From assembly GCF_004341395.1 (NCBI RefSeq), contig NZ_SLXT01000002.1, forward strand, positions 124,001-188,000: 64,000 nucleotides of DNA, read 5' to 3'. A program made the position numbers and the translations under genes. This document shows, piece by piece, positions 20,601 to 28,965 of the stretch. How positions within the stretch are numbered: position 1 is the first letter of the stretch; each line of letters opens with the position of its first letter. Below the pieces are notes generated by a model. It worked only from the letters and a program-made list of their open reading frames with translations, searched no databases and was not told the DNA's origin. The DNA is from Heliophilum fasciatum. GTDB lineage: Bacteria > Bacillota > Desulfitobacteriia > Heliobacteriales > Heliobacteriaceae.

Positions 20601-21888
20601 ACTTGTTGGTCAAATCAATGAATTTGAGCGAGGGTGTGCTTAAAGGCTGACGGAGCTCCTCTTGAGAATAGGCATCAACCCAATCGCCATTCTCGTCAGG
20701 AACCTGCACCATGCGTTTTATTGTGTTTATATCAAGCTTTCCTTCCTCCAAGCCACTTTCCTTCACCAGGTTGTTATCGGTTGTGCCAACAAGTAGCAAG
20801 TTGATATGATCTGCATCAGACAAATCACCTAAGTTAATTTCCACAGGATTGATAAAATTTGTCTCCTTACTTCCGCCTGAAGTCCATTCATTATCCCCGC
20901 GAGACGATATTGCATCAGTACAATCGAATCCTGACAGTTCCTTAACGGAAACAACTGGCTTCGGATTCGTACTAACTAGCTTAATGAAAGCATCTTCATT
21001 ATTCTCTTGATCTCGCTGAATAAACGAAAGTGCCGGTGTATATCCGGGTTGATGGTCAAATGCCAGCAATGAGACCTGGTCCAGATAGGAGATTTCATTA
21101 AATTCATTAGTGATATTGAGATAATATGCGCCATCTCGAGGTTGGAGAAGCCCTGGTTCCAATTCTGCATAATCCTTTGGCATCGAGTAATAGCGCTTGT
21201 AGTGTGGAAGCCTCATTCCCAGCTTATTTACAAAACGAAACGTTCCCATGCTATCTGAAGCAAAAACAAATGGAGTCGAAGACCCGGAACCAATTGCGTC
21301 TAGATGCGTGCCCAACAAACCACCGGTATAATTATTTCCCTTAACTTTGCCAGTGGTGTAGGAATTATTGATCGATCCGATCGCTGTACCGGCTAGACCG
21401 CCTACATAGTTATTGCCAATAATATCGACTGTCTCCAAACCGACATTGGATACGACTCCCCCTTCACCGATGACAGCAAAGAGGCCAACATAATCAGTAT
21501 TCGGTCGATTACTGGAAAGACCGGTAATCATGTACCCCTGTCCATCAAAGATTCCTGTAAACTGTTCTGTATCATTGCTACCACCAATAGGCAGCCAACC
21601 CTCAGTAGCCCACTTGGCATACCCGCCTCCACCGGGTGACAAATAGCCAGATAAATCGATATCATTCTCCAGTTTGAAGTATTTACCTGTTGACTCACTG
21701 CCCAAGAAATTGCGAACATTGTCAAGATCCTCTGGAGTTGTAATCATCCAAGGATCTTCCTGTGTCCCGCTTCCACTCGCCTCTGCTTGCACATGAGGAG
21801 TAGCTGCGATTACAATCATAAATACCGTTAGCAAAGAAATGATTCTTCGAAAATTTAATATTTCCCACCATCTTTTAAGTCTATTCAT
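17602..21888 (-). CDS. Large S-layer/cell-surface protein with GLUG repeats and SLH domains
   Basis: 1428 residues. Residues 1-35 are a signal peptide ending VQAEA. Several GLUG-type repeats follow (NYVGGLAGTAIGS, SYVGGLVGQLKD, TNVGGLVGQNSG), split by a domain of about 400 residues (roughly 200-600) in a pattern suggesting insertion between repeats. Two Ig/fibronectin-like segments with DTTGTVKFTSDEAGQYYY come next, then a beta-rich region. The last 180 residues hold three SLH domains (DMASRLVVFNAEIFAPD, GYPDGTFRPDALITREEA, ISPKANLTYAEAVQA) for binding pyruvylated cell-wall polymer. The gene looks lower in GC than its neighbours. Start follows AGGGGGG. It may be an adhesin; ligand unknown. 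Confidence 0.85.
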   Translation of the reverse strand: MNRLKRWWEILNFRRIISLLTVFMIVIAATPHVQAEASGSGTQEDPWMITTPEDLDNVRNFLGSESTGKYFKLENDIDLSGYLSPGGGGYAKWATEGWLPIGGSNDTEQFTGIFDGQGYMITGLSSNRPNTDYVGLFAVIGEGGVVSNVGLETVDIIGNNYVGGLAGTAIGSINNSYTTGKVKGNNYTGGLLGTHLDAIGSGSSTPFVFASDSMGTFRFVNKLGMRLPHYKRYYSMPKDYAELEPGLLQPRDGAYYLNITNEFNEISYLDQVSLLAFDHQPGYTPALSFIQRDQENNEDAFIKLVSTNPKPVVSVKELSGFDCTDAISSRGDNEWTSGGSKETNFINPVEINLGDLSDADHINLLLVGTTDNNLVKESGLEEGKLDINTIKRMVQVPDENGDWVDAYSQEELRQPLSTPSLKFIDLTNKFVSHDYRVRIGFNFVKWDYIAVDTSTPPNAVKTVQSPEMADLHFRGFSSTDKTTYPYWTFNYDNVSPIPEELYAYQFGSFTRYGDVTPLMQSQDNQFVIMRYGDELSLKFDYTEPESGMERSFVLYGAVWYKSAKEETGRTVDPLPFVGMDSYPYNDLGTFPEKDYAQEWNTRNYTRRGGSGNTIRASYSTAEVEGSSYVGGLVGQLKDKDVYDSYSTGSVSGIDSVGGLTGSNEGSGNVARSFAIGIVQGQTNVGGLVGQNSGTVTESFYDQYTTGQSDTGKGEPKTTAQMKDKATFTDANWIFSTTPIWTINPNDQGSISERISYPYFPWQTSHIDYAPPVFINNYPDVVNIGSSELDLKTETDEAATAWYVVLPKNADKPTAKQIKAGTDARGNAPAANGSWLLSPQTVATAHVAGLTSNTDYDIYVVSEDLAGNLQPDICVAKITVHTVTLPTLTAGAVNRSSDTTGTVKFTSDEAGQYYYAVVADGAAAPTIDISGVGTACTTSETTITDPTGLTAGAKDIYIVVKDATGNVSSVLKIDIAAYTVPSSEIRGGSSGGRSSTLSTPTHQEPVVVIVNGKSENVGTETKTNERGKATVTIAVNNTVIDGKIEEAIKNNPTGNGNFVQIRVADQTSEVVKVELTGDIVKKLEENTFDVSIKRDTVEYVIPAKELTISSVAKELGVSEQALKDIRIEVQINTLDASVTAKYNEVAKANGAELVFPPITFEIVAKTTKSDGTKADVEINKFSNYVERIMEIPAGVDPSKITTGIVFNPDGTYSHVPTEVFQKNGKWYAKLHSLTNSTYSVIWNPVTVKSVENHWSKDAVNDMASRLVVFNAEIFAPDKVITRADFAEYIIRALGLYREGSKHENKFKDVSANGDRTLAILIASESGIVTGYPDGTFRPDALITREEAMAMYQRAMKVTKLVGTDLNRYESYTDYKQVESWATISVKEVLSAHVFNGNTATTISPKANLTYAEAVQAMKNLLVESKLINK

Positions 21889-21925
21889 TCTAAAACCCCC
21901 TCTTATATTTATTTTTATACTTCTT

Positions 21926-22021
21926 AGAGTCTGTCTAAAAACCCCCGCATTGCAAGGGTACCATGCTTGTTTTCATTAGGTTCCTCGACGGACTCTATTA
22001 AGCAAATTATACAGGGGGCTT
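21926..22021 (-). promoter_or_regulatory. Promoter and structured leader of the S-layer gene
   Basis: A perfect -10 TATAAT on the minus strand (22016-22021) has no convincing -35. The leader then contains an inverted repeat whose arms (21987-21996 and 21926-21935, nine of ten pairs) enclose about 50 nt with further self-complementary segments. It resembles a P1-closed leader RNA but matches no riboswitch I recognise. Confidence 0.4.
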
Positions 22022-22094
22022 CTTACAAACCTCTAACATAATCGCACAATTCTGCATATAAGGCGCTAATTGCATTGCGAAATTAATTCATAAA

Positions 22095-22139
22095 GAAAAA
22101 AAGTTCCCTATCGCCGTTATTTCAGACGATAGGGAACTT
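22095..22139 (-). terminator. Terminator after the response regulator gene
   Basis: A perfect 13-bp stem (AAGTTCCCTATCG with its complement, 13-nt loop) is followed on the minus strand by a T-rich tract. It ends the sensor-regulator operon before the S-layer gene promoter. Confidence 0.9.
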
Positions 22140-22163
22140 ACGTTATTTTTATTCCATCATACG

Positions 22164-23291
22164 TTATCCTATTCCCATGAGCCTTCGATACAAGTCGGTT
22201 GTTTCCAACTGCGGTGTAATGCTCATTTCCCTGGCTAATCGTTGGATGAATTCCTGATGAAGTTTCGTCATCAGTGCGGCATTTTTTTGATGGTGGCACG
22301 CATATAGCAAGCTGCGATGAATTTCCTCGTCAAAGGGTTCTTTCTCAGCTGCTTTAAGCAAGGTTTGAACTGCTTTCTGGTAATGGCCATTTTCCTCGTA
22401 AAAGCCGGCCATATGCAAGAGCATATTCAGATACCGCTGTCTGAGCCACGCCCTTTTGGCTTCACACCAGCGGTAGTCTTTTTTTAAAAACAGGTCCTCC
22501 TTGTACAGGCTGCTGATTCGTTCCCACTTCTCGATATTGCTGTTACTGATGATATCGCTGCCTACGACTGCCTCTTCAAATTCCAGTAAGTCACAGGAGA
22601 GATGGTTCAAGGTGCAATGGTACGTACCATTTCTGCCTTTTGCCGATAAGATTTCGATCGGTAAGCCTTCCTCTTTGATGGTTTTTCGCAGCCGGAAAAG
22701 GGTGGTATGTAGGTTGGCCTTTACTCGATCTGGCTCCGCCTCAGGCCATAAGGCCCCACCCAATTCCCAACCGTCCAGATTGGTATTGCGGTTGACGATC
22801 AAATAGGCGAGTAGTTCCTCCACCTTCCTTGTGACCCAAGTAACCGGCCCATTTTCACCAATGACTTGAAAGTCACCGAAGCAATAAATTCTTTTTTTAG
22901 ATTCCTCCGGTCTTGCCGCATCGTTTATACCCTTTAGCTTATTCAGCCTGGCAATGCATTTTTGTATGGCCTGGGGCGTGACAGGTTTTAATAGATAATC
23001 TAACGCATTGACGTTAAAAGCCTCCAGGGCGTATTGATTGTACCCCGTTACAAAAACGACCATCAAATCCGGATCATGCTCGACGAGACGCTCGGCCAAC
23101 TCTAAGCCGTTCATTTCCGGCATTTCAATGTCCAGAAATAGCGCTTCCGGCTTGATGATTTTGATGTTTTCCAATGCTTCTTGGGGATCCGTATAAGCTC
23201 CCTCCACCGTAACCATGTTTGTTTTTTCCAGAACCATTCTCAGGAGGTTGAGAACCGGTACTTCATCGTCCACAATCACCGTACGCAGCAT
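22164..23291 (-). CDS. SARP-type response regulator (REC + winged helix + BTAD)
   Basis: 375 residues. An N-terminal receiver has the acidic pair VDDE, phospho-acceptor Asp54 in LFLDIEMPEMNG, and KPVTP. Residues about 140-235 form an OmpR-type winged helix (RIYCFGDFQVIGENG, TRKVEELLAYLI, NLHTTLFRLRKTI), and the rest a bacterial transcriptional activation domain of helical repeats ending DLYRRLMGIG. This SARP-like layout is common in clostridial regulators paired with large hybrid kinases. The gene begins 17 bp after the sensor gene, making that kinase its evident partner. The nearby S-layer gene is a possible target. Confidence 0.88.
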   Translation of the reverse strand: MLRTVIVDDEVPVLNLLRMVLEKTNMVTVEGAYTDPQEALENIKIIKPEALFLDIEMPEMNGLELAERLVEHDPDLMVVFVTGYNQYALEAFNVNALDYLLKPVTPQAIQKCIARLNKLKGINDAARPEESKKRIYCFGDFQVIGENGPVTWVTRKVEELLAYLIVNRNTNLDGWELGGALWPEAEPDRVKANLHTTLFRLRKTIKEEGLPIEILSAKGRNGTYHCTLNHLSCDLLEFEEAVVGSDIISNSNIEKWERISSLYKEDLFLKKDYRWCEAKRAWLRQRYLNMLLHMAGFYEENGHYQKAVQTLLKAAEKEPFDEEIHRSLLYACHHQKNAALMTKLHQEFIQRLAREMSITPQLETTDLYRRLMGIG

Positions 23292-23308
23292 TAAGCACCC
23301 CTCGCTTT

Positions 23309-26275
23309 TTATTCCATTTGCTCAGGGATGGTCAAGGAAACCCTTGTTCCTTGATTTTTTTCTGATTGTAGGCAAAGCTCCACGCCATAGTAATTCATGA
23401 GGCGGCGGCGGATATTAGCCAGGCCCACTCCTCCCGAGCGCTTTTTGGCTACCTCATTGGCCTGTACGATCTTCTCCGGCGTTTCCATACCGATACCGTC
23501 GTCCTCGATGCTGATCTGAATCCGGTCCAGAACTTTGACGACTTCGATAGTTACGGTACCGCCATTTTTCCTTGTCATTAATCCGTGACGCACGGCATTT
23601 TCCACCAACGGCTGGATGGTCAGCGGCAAAATTCTCTGCTCCAGCAACTGCTCGTCCACGCGGAACACCACGGCCAGCCGCTCGCCAAATCTCGCCTTTT
23701 CGATCTCGACATAGGCTCTGGTCAGTTCCAGCTCATTTTCGATAGTGACCGTGGAAACGGTATCGTCGATGGCAAAGCTTTTTTGCAAATATGCGCTCAA
23801 ATGGGCCAGCAGTTCTCCGGCCTTTTCTCCGTCAGTATAGCAAAAGGACATGATGGTGCTTAAGGCATTGAAAAGAAAATGCGGCTTAATCTGGGCCTGC
23901 AAAAAAGCCATTTCATTTTTGAGGGCCTGTTGGACTGATTTTTTGATCATTAACAGGGTCGCTACCCTGGCCCTTAGCTCCTTGGCGACGAAGGGTTTGG
24001 ATACAAAATCATTTGCTCCTGCTTCAAAACCGGCGGCGATATCCTCTGGTGTATTGCGGACGGTAAGCATCAGGATGGGAAGATCATAAAGGGAATAGGA
24101 TTCCCTGATGGTCTTGCAGGCTTCGTAGCCCGACATGCCAGGCATCATCACATCCATCAGCACCAAGTCAATATCCCGCCGCTCACGAAGTAGCCCTATC
24201 GCTTCTTGCCCGTTAGATGCTGTCAGCACGGTATAGGCTTGTCGCCCAAAGATGGATTTCAATACGCGCAGGTTCGTATGTTCGTCATCAACGGCCAGAA
24301 TGACAAAATCCTGCCCGATGGTATCATGGCTGATTTCCATCGGCTCTGCCGTTGCGTTGCCGTAGTCCTCTTGCCCCTTCCCATCGGCCGGCTTGCCTGC
24401 GGCTTTGGGAAGCAAGATAGCAAAACGCGTTCCCTTTCCCACCTCCGACCATTCCAGAAGAATTTTACCGGCCATGCGTTCGATCAGGTTGCGTGTTATA
24501 TAAAGACCAAGGCCGCTACCTCCATACTGTCGTTGGATTGACTCCCCGCCTTGTTCAAAAGCTTGAAACAACTGTTCCTGTACTTCTTTGGCGATACCGA
24601 CTCCGGTATCTTCTACGGTAAGCCTGATATAATGGCCTTCTTCTCTTACCGCAAGCGTAATCATTCCTTTGAGAGTGAACTTTACCGCATTGCCAAGAAT
24701 ATTATATAGTATTTGAATAAGCCTGGTTCTGTCGGCGAGCACTGGGGGAAGCTTCGGAGGAATATCCAGCACGATCTCTGTATGCGCATCATCGATCAAA
24801 TGGCGGAAGACATCGACCGCCATGGGTAATGCGGCTTTAAGGTCAATCACTTCCGGATGGATCTCGAGTTCATTTCTCTTGATTCTTTCGAGATCAATAA
24901 TATCCTTGATCAGGGAAGACATCTTTTTGGCTACCGCCAAGATCACTTGAAGTTCATCGTTCTGACGTTGGCTCAGCCTGCCGTGATTCTCTTCGGCAAG
25001 TCCTTCGGCAATATTGATGATGCCGTTTAAAGGTGTTTGGAGCTCATGGGATGTGTTGATCAGAAATTCGTCCTTCATTTTATCTTGTTCCATCAGCTTT
25101 TCCGTCAGTCGCTGCAACGCGTCGTTGGTTTGCAGCAATTGCTGCTCTGCTTTTCTTTTCTGCTGCCGATTGATCAGCAACCCGAAGATCAGCAGGGTCT
25201 CCACAAGAATTAATGCGATTCCTCCCATGATATATACCTTATACCGCTCCCAGAAGCTGATTTCACGGTATTCGATTCTACTGTTTTCCGGAAGACTCCT
25301 CTCAGCGATAGCCCATTTCCGCAACTGCCGCCAATCAAAGACGCAAGGATTCTTGATTTGCCGACTCCTTGCGACATCGTTGATGCTTTTGCTGTTCAAT
25401 ATATCCAGTATGGTGTCAGCGCTCGCTTCTCCTAAAAGCGTTGGCTCCCGCACATAGCCGCCGACCATTCCGCTGCCAAGGAAATTGATATCCACACCAT
25501 AGACCGGTACTTTGGCTGCGTTGCAGATGTCGGCAATCACCTGCTCGGGAATATAACTTTCCCCATGGGCATCGGCAAGCCAGCGAAAATACAGGATCGC
25601 CGCATCGGCTTCCACATCCTTCACGGTTTCCAGCATTCGCTTGTAGGACATACGGCTGGTAATCGCGGTTTCTACCTTGCCTTTATATTTTTCTCCTGCT
25701 TCCTTCAATCGTTCGGTGAAAATACGTTCATCGTTAGAATCACCGATAATCATATAAATCTTTTTCGTCTTGGGCCTTGTATGTAAAATCAACTCGATAT
25801 TGTTTTCGATATCGTTCGCTTGCTGAACAAAAAAATGATTACCATAGTTGTCTTCCGGCAGAGCATCCATCCTATCCTGCGCAATAATCACGGGGACATC
25901 GGGGAAAATTTTCTGATCATTGGAGCCCAGCAGTTGCATCACATTTTCCTCGGTGACGATAAAATCGGGCCGATGATTTTTATATTTTACTTCAAGGTAT
26001 TGGGCTATATTTTGAAAATATCCCCGGTCATGAGAAAAGCGCGAATAATCAAGGTATTCATAGGAATAGTCAAACTTATACGCGGTGCTCTGATCCAATT
26101 TGGCGATTATTCCTTGGTTATAATGCTCGTGGACAGGGTAAACGGGCGTGAAGGCATGCAAAATCAGCACGTGTTTCGTTGGAAGGCTTTGGGCCTGTAC
26201 AGGTGTGCTTGGCAAGACAAATAGGGCAATCAGGATGATGGTGATATTTAAACAACTTTTTGCGAATCTGTTCAA
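23309..26275 (-). CDS. Dual-kinase sensor protein (periplasmic-binding-like sensor, HisKA, REC, LytS-type kinase)
   Basis: I choose a TTG start near 26275: AGGGGGA precedes it and it opens a clean signal peptide (FAKSCLNITIILIALFVLP...VQAQ). The frame can be extended to an ATG at 26440, but without a site. Order: signal peptide; ABC-binding-protein-like extracellular domain (HVLILHAFTPVYP, GVDINFLGSGMVGG) to about 340; membrane helix about 350-370; coiled coil; HisKA (His near 409 in NTSHELQTPLNG) and ATPase (FEQGGESIQRQYGGSGLGL); receiver (Asp near 705 in LVLMDVMMPGMSG); then a LytS/YpdA-type kinase (His near 798 in QIKPHFLFNALS) with its own ATPase (DDGIGM, GGVGLANIRRRL). Two kinase cores in one chain is the unusual point. 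Partner of the adjacent SARP regulator. Confidence 0.85.
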   Translation of the reverse strand: MNRFAKSCLNITIILIALFVLPSTPVQAQSLPTKHVLILHAFTPVYPVHEHYNQGIIAKLDQSTAYKFDYSYEYLDYSRFSHDRGYFQNIAQYLEVKYKNHRPDFIVTEENVMQLLGSNDQKIFPDVPVIIAQDRMDALPEDNYGNHFFVQQANDIENNIELILHTRPKTKKIYMIIGDSNDERIFTERLKEAGEKYKGKVETAITSRMSYKRMLETVKDVEADAAILYFRWLADAHGESYIPEQVIADICNAAKVPVYGVDINFLGSGMVGGYVREPTLLGEASADTILDILNSKSINDVARSRQIKNPCVFDWRQLRKWAIAERSLPENSRIEYREISFWERYKVYIMGGIALILVETLLIFGLLINRQQKRKAEQQLLQTNDALQRLTEKLMEQDKMKDEFLINTSHELQTPLNGIINIAEGLAEENHGRLSQRQNDELQVILAVAKKMSSLIKDIIDLERIKRNELEIHPEVIDLKAALPMAVDVFRHLIDDAHTEIVLDIPPKLPPVLADRTRLIQILYNILGNAVKFTLKGMITLAVREEGHYIRLTVEDTGVGIAKEVQEQLFQAFEQGGESIQRQYGGSGLGLYITRNLIERMAGKILLEWSEVGKGTRFAILLPKAAGKPADGKGQEDYGNATAEPMEISHDTIGQDFVILAVDDEHTNLRVLKSIFGRQAYTVLTASNGQEAIGLLRERRDIDLVLMDVMMPGMSGYEACKTIRESYSLYDLPILMLTVRNTPEDIAAGFEAGANDFVSKPFVAKELRARVATLLMIKKSVQQALKNEMAFLQAQIKPHFLFNALSTIMSFCYTDGEKAGELLAHLSAYLQKSFAIDDTVSTVTIENELELTRAYVEIEKARFGERLAVVFRVDEQLLEQRILPLTIQPLVENAVRHGLMTRKNGGTVTIEVVKVLDRIQISIEDDGIGMETPEKIVQANEVAKKRSGGVGLANIRRRLMNYYGVELCLQSEKNQGTRVSLTIPEQME

Positions 26276-26464
26276 AAAAATCCCCCTATTGGTTTGATAG
26301 TCAAATTCGACGAACTTCTTCCTTACATCATATTTTATCTTCTCTTGCATGCCAACCAGAACCGGGTTTATTGTTATAGCATCTGTAGAAAAACCCGGAA
26401 TCGTTGCAAGAATATCCTCATTTTGTTGCCTACACAACATAACGCAAGAAACGAGGTGCTCCCC

Positions 26465-27673
26465 ATGATCACCACATTTTTACGCCGCATTGACCGCAAC
26501 TACTTTTTCTTTCTTCTTTCGACGGCACTGATCGGCATTGGCCAGAGCGTCGATGGGGCTACCCTCTCTAATTACCTAAAAGAAAACCTGGGCATGATGA
26601 TCTTGGAGCGTTCTGCCCTGGAATTCCCGCGAGAACTGCCCGGTCTGCTTGTGGTGTTCGTCATGGGCCTCCTCGCTTTTCTCGGCGATGTGCGCATCGC
26701 TGTTGTGGCTAACCTACTGGCGGCCGGCGGCATGCTGGCTTTTGGCTTTATTCCACCGGAGTACAGCCTGGTGATACTGACCATGTTTGTCTACAGCACC
26801 GGTGCCCACCTCTATATGCCCCTGTCCAACAGCATCGGCATGAATTTTGCCACTGCCGGCGATCTTGGCAAAAAATTAGGCCGCATGAACGCCGTCAATA
26901 CACTGGCCCTCGTCATCAGCAGCGCCGGCTTGTGGGCACTCTTTCAATTCGCCCACATCAGCTATACCACATCATTCACCATCGGCGCCGTTGCTTTTTT
27001 GCTGGCCGCCCTTTGTTTGCTCATGATTAAGCCCATAGCTGGAACGCAGAAAAACAGCCGTTTTATTTTCAAAAAAGAATACAGCCTCTACTACTGGCTT
27101 TGTGTTCTCTTTGGTGCCCGCAAGCAGATCTTCATCACTTTCGGCCCCTGGGTGCTGGTGGAAGTGTTTCAGCAAAACGTTACCACCATGACCGTGCTTT
27201 TTTTTATCGTCTCCGTCACGGGCATCTTCGTCAAACCCTGGATCGGCCACATGATCGACCTTCGCGGCGAGCGCTTTGTCCTTTGCGCCGAAGCCGTTGG
27301 CTTTTTCTTTGTCTGCCTGGGCTACGCCTTTGCCACGGACCTCTTGCGTCCTGAGTGGGCGCTGTACTTGATCTTCGTCTGTTACGTGCTTGACTTAAGC
27401 ATGACTTCTGTCAGCATGGCTCGGGCTACCTATATGCGTAAGCTGGCGCTGGTACCGGAAGACATTTCTCCAAGCCTTTCCCTGGGCACCAGCATTGATC
27501 ATATCGTCACCATGTTTCTGCCCATGCTCGGCGGGCTCGTCTGGTACAACGGCGGAGCCAACGGCTACAAGTATGTGTTTATCGGCGGGGCTGTGGTGGC
27601 GCTGATGAACTTGGCCTCGGCGTGGTTTATCCGGATTCCCGCCCGTTCTTCCCCAGCGAAGGCTTCATCGTAA
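26465..27673 (+). CDS. MFS transporter
   Basis: 402 residues with about 12 hydrophobic segments, starting MITTFLRRIDRNYFFFLLS at 26465 behind ACGAGGTG; the longer frame runs into the divergent promoter region. A basic loop GDLGKKLGRMNAVNT follows TM4-5 in the manner of MFS proteins. It is divergent from the sensor gene (190 bp apart) and may be under the same local control. Substrate unknown. Confidence 0.8.
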   Translation: MITTFLRRIDRNYFFFLLSTALIGIGQSVDGATLSNYLKENLGMMILERSALEFPRELPGLLVVFVMGLLAFLGDVRIAVVANLLAAGGMLAFGFIPPEYSLVILTMFVYSTGAHLYMPLSNSIGMNFATAGDLGKKLGRMNAVNTLALVISSAGLWALFQFAHISYTTSFTIGAVAFLLAALCLLMIKPIAGTQKNSRFIFKKEYSLYYWLCVLFGARKQIFITFGPWVLVEVFQQNVTTMTVLFFIVSVTGIFVKPWIGHMIDLRGERFVLCAEAVGFFFVCLGYAFATDLLRPEWALYLIFVCYVLDLSMTSVSMARATYMRKLALVPEDISPSLSLGTSIDHIVTMFLPMLGGLVWYNGGANGYKYVFIGGAVVALMNLASAWFIRIPARSSPAKASS

Positions 27674-27747
27674 TGGAACGGCGGGAAATTCAAAAGATAC
27701 AATAGCAAAATATCGCCAGCAGTGGTAGGATGAAGCTAGACGAATTG

Positions 27748-27790
27748 AAAAAAGAAGGTGGATTGCGCCATGCAATCCACCTTCTTTTTT
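27748..27790. terminator. Bidirectional terminator (19-bp stem)
   Basis: AAAAAAGAAGGTGGATTGC pairs perfectly with its complement across a 5-nt loop. A-run and T-run at the base let it stop transcription of both converging genes (MFS and lplT). Confidence 0.92.
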
Positions 27791-27801
27791 GTTCACTTGA
27801 T

Positions 27802-28965
27802 TTACAGAGATTGTTCACTTTGTTTGCGGGGAAACTGCCGGATCGTCCACACTACGTACCCTAAAGGAAACAACCCCGCCATCGCAATCGATACTCCCGG
27901 CGCAACGCCCAGCGCCGAAGCACCAGTATAAAGCGCCGCCCCCATCAGCATCGCCACATTATCAATCAGGTTCAGAATCGCAATCGTTTGCCCTACGCCT
28001 ACTGACTCCACGCCGATTTCCTGAATTGCTGCATTCATGGGCACCAGAAAAATACCGCCGGCCGCACCAAAAGCGATGAGGATGAGCAACGCCATCGGAA
28101 TGGAAGCGCTTAACGGCAACACCATCGCCACCAAGCCCAGCGGAATGGCCGCCCACCGCGCACGGCTCGGCAGAGGAGCTAGGCGCGGTGCCAGTGCCGC
28201 CCCGATGGCCACACCGATCCCGGCGCAAGCAACGATGGCCGAGATTTTATCCACCTCAGTAATGCCAAAGACAAGCGGTATCCAAGCAATGACCGCCAGC
28301 CGCAGCGCCGCTGATGTCCCCCAAAAAACACCGGCCCCCATTAAGGGCACCTTGGCTTCACTGCGAACGACCGTCCACCCATCGTGGAGAAATTTTTTCG
28401 CCGAAGCCAGCGTCATGCCATCAGCAATGACCAGACCCTTGGGCAACAAAAAGGCCAAAATCGCCGAAACAAGATAAGCCCCCATGCAGATACCCAAGGC
28501 CAGAGGAATCGATTGCGCCGCCAAGATCCCCCCGCCCACGGCACCGGCTAAAATCGCCAGAATCGTCGTACCTTCCATCCACCCATTGGCCCGGACAAGC
28601 GCCTGTCCTTTGCCGGCCAGTTCCGGTAACAACCCATACTTGGCCGGCGAATAGATCACCGCGCCAACACCAACAATGGCATAGGCAATCACCGGATCGA
28701 CACTCAGGAACATCGCCGCTGTCCCCAAGGCTTTGACCGCATTCCCCACAATCAAGACACGGGATTTGGGCCAGGAATCGGCGAAGGTACCGACAAAAGG
28801 GGCCAGCAGAATGTAGGCCACAAAAAATGCACCTTGCACCACCCCCAGATACCAAGCCGGATGGTTCCCGGCGTTAACAATGGCCAGTGTGGCAAACAAA
28901 ATGGCATTGTCCGCAAAGGCCGATAAAAATTGCGCGATCAGCAGATTGATGATCACCATACTCAT
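27802..28965 (-). CDS. lplT: Lysophospholipid transporter LplT-like MFS protein
   Basis: 387 residues, about 12 membrane segments, with the LplT-type N-terminus (AQFLSAFADNAILFATLAIV) and FVGTFADSWPKSRVLIVGN after TM2. LplT flips lysophospholipids such as lyso-PE inward for re-acylation. Its start overlaps the end of aas by 4 nt (ATGA), so the two are translationally coupled, as in Proteobacteria where the pair repairs membrane lipids. The neighbouring gene makes this assignment much stronger than sequence alone. Confidence 0.85.
   Translation of the reverse strand: MSMVIINLLIAQFLSAFADNAILFATLAIVNAGNHPAWYLGVVQGAFFVAYILLAPFVGTFADSWPKSRVLIVGNAVKALGTAAMFLSVDPVIAYAIVGVGAVIYSPAKYGLLPELAGKGQALVRANGWMEGTTILAILAGAVGGGILAAQSIPLALGICMGAYLVSAILAFLLPKGLVIADGMTLASAKKFLHDGWTVVRSEAKVPLMGAGVFWGTSAALRLAVIAWIPLVFGITEVDKISAIVACAGIGVAIGAALAPRLAPLPSRARWAAIPLGLVAMVLPLSASIPMALLILIAFGAAGGIFLVPMNAAIQEIGVESVGVGQTIAILNLIDNVAMLMGAALYTGASALGVAPGVSIAMAGLFPLGYVVWTIRQFPRKQSEQSL

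Noticed and set aside
26276-26440. N-terminal extension of the dual-kinase sensor to an ATG at 26440
   Set aside because: The extension lacks a ribosome site and would bury the signal peptide; the TTG near 26275 has AGGGGGA directly upstream.
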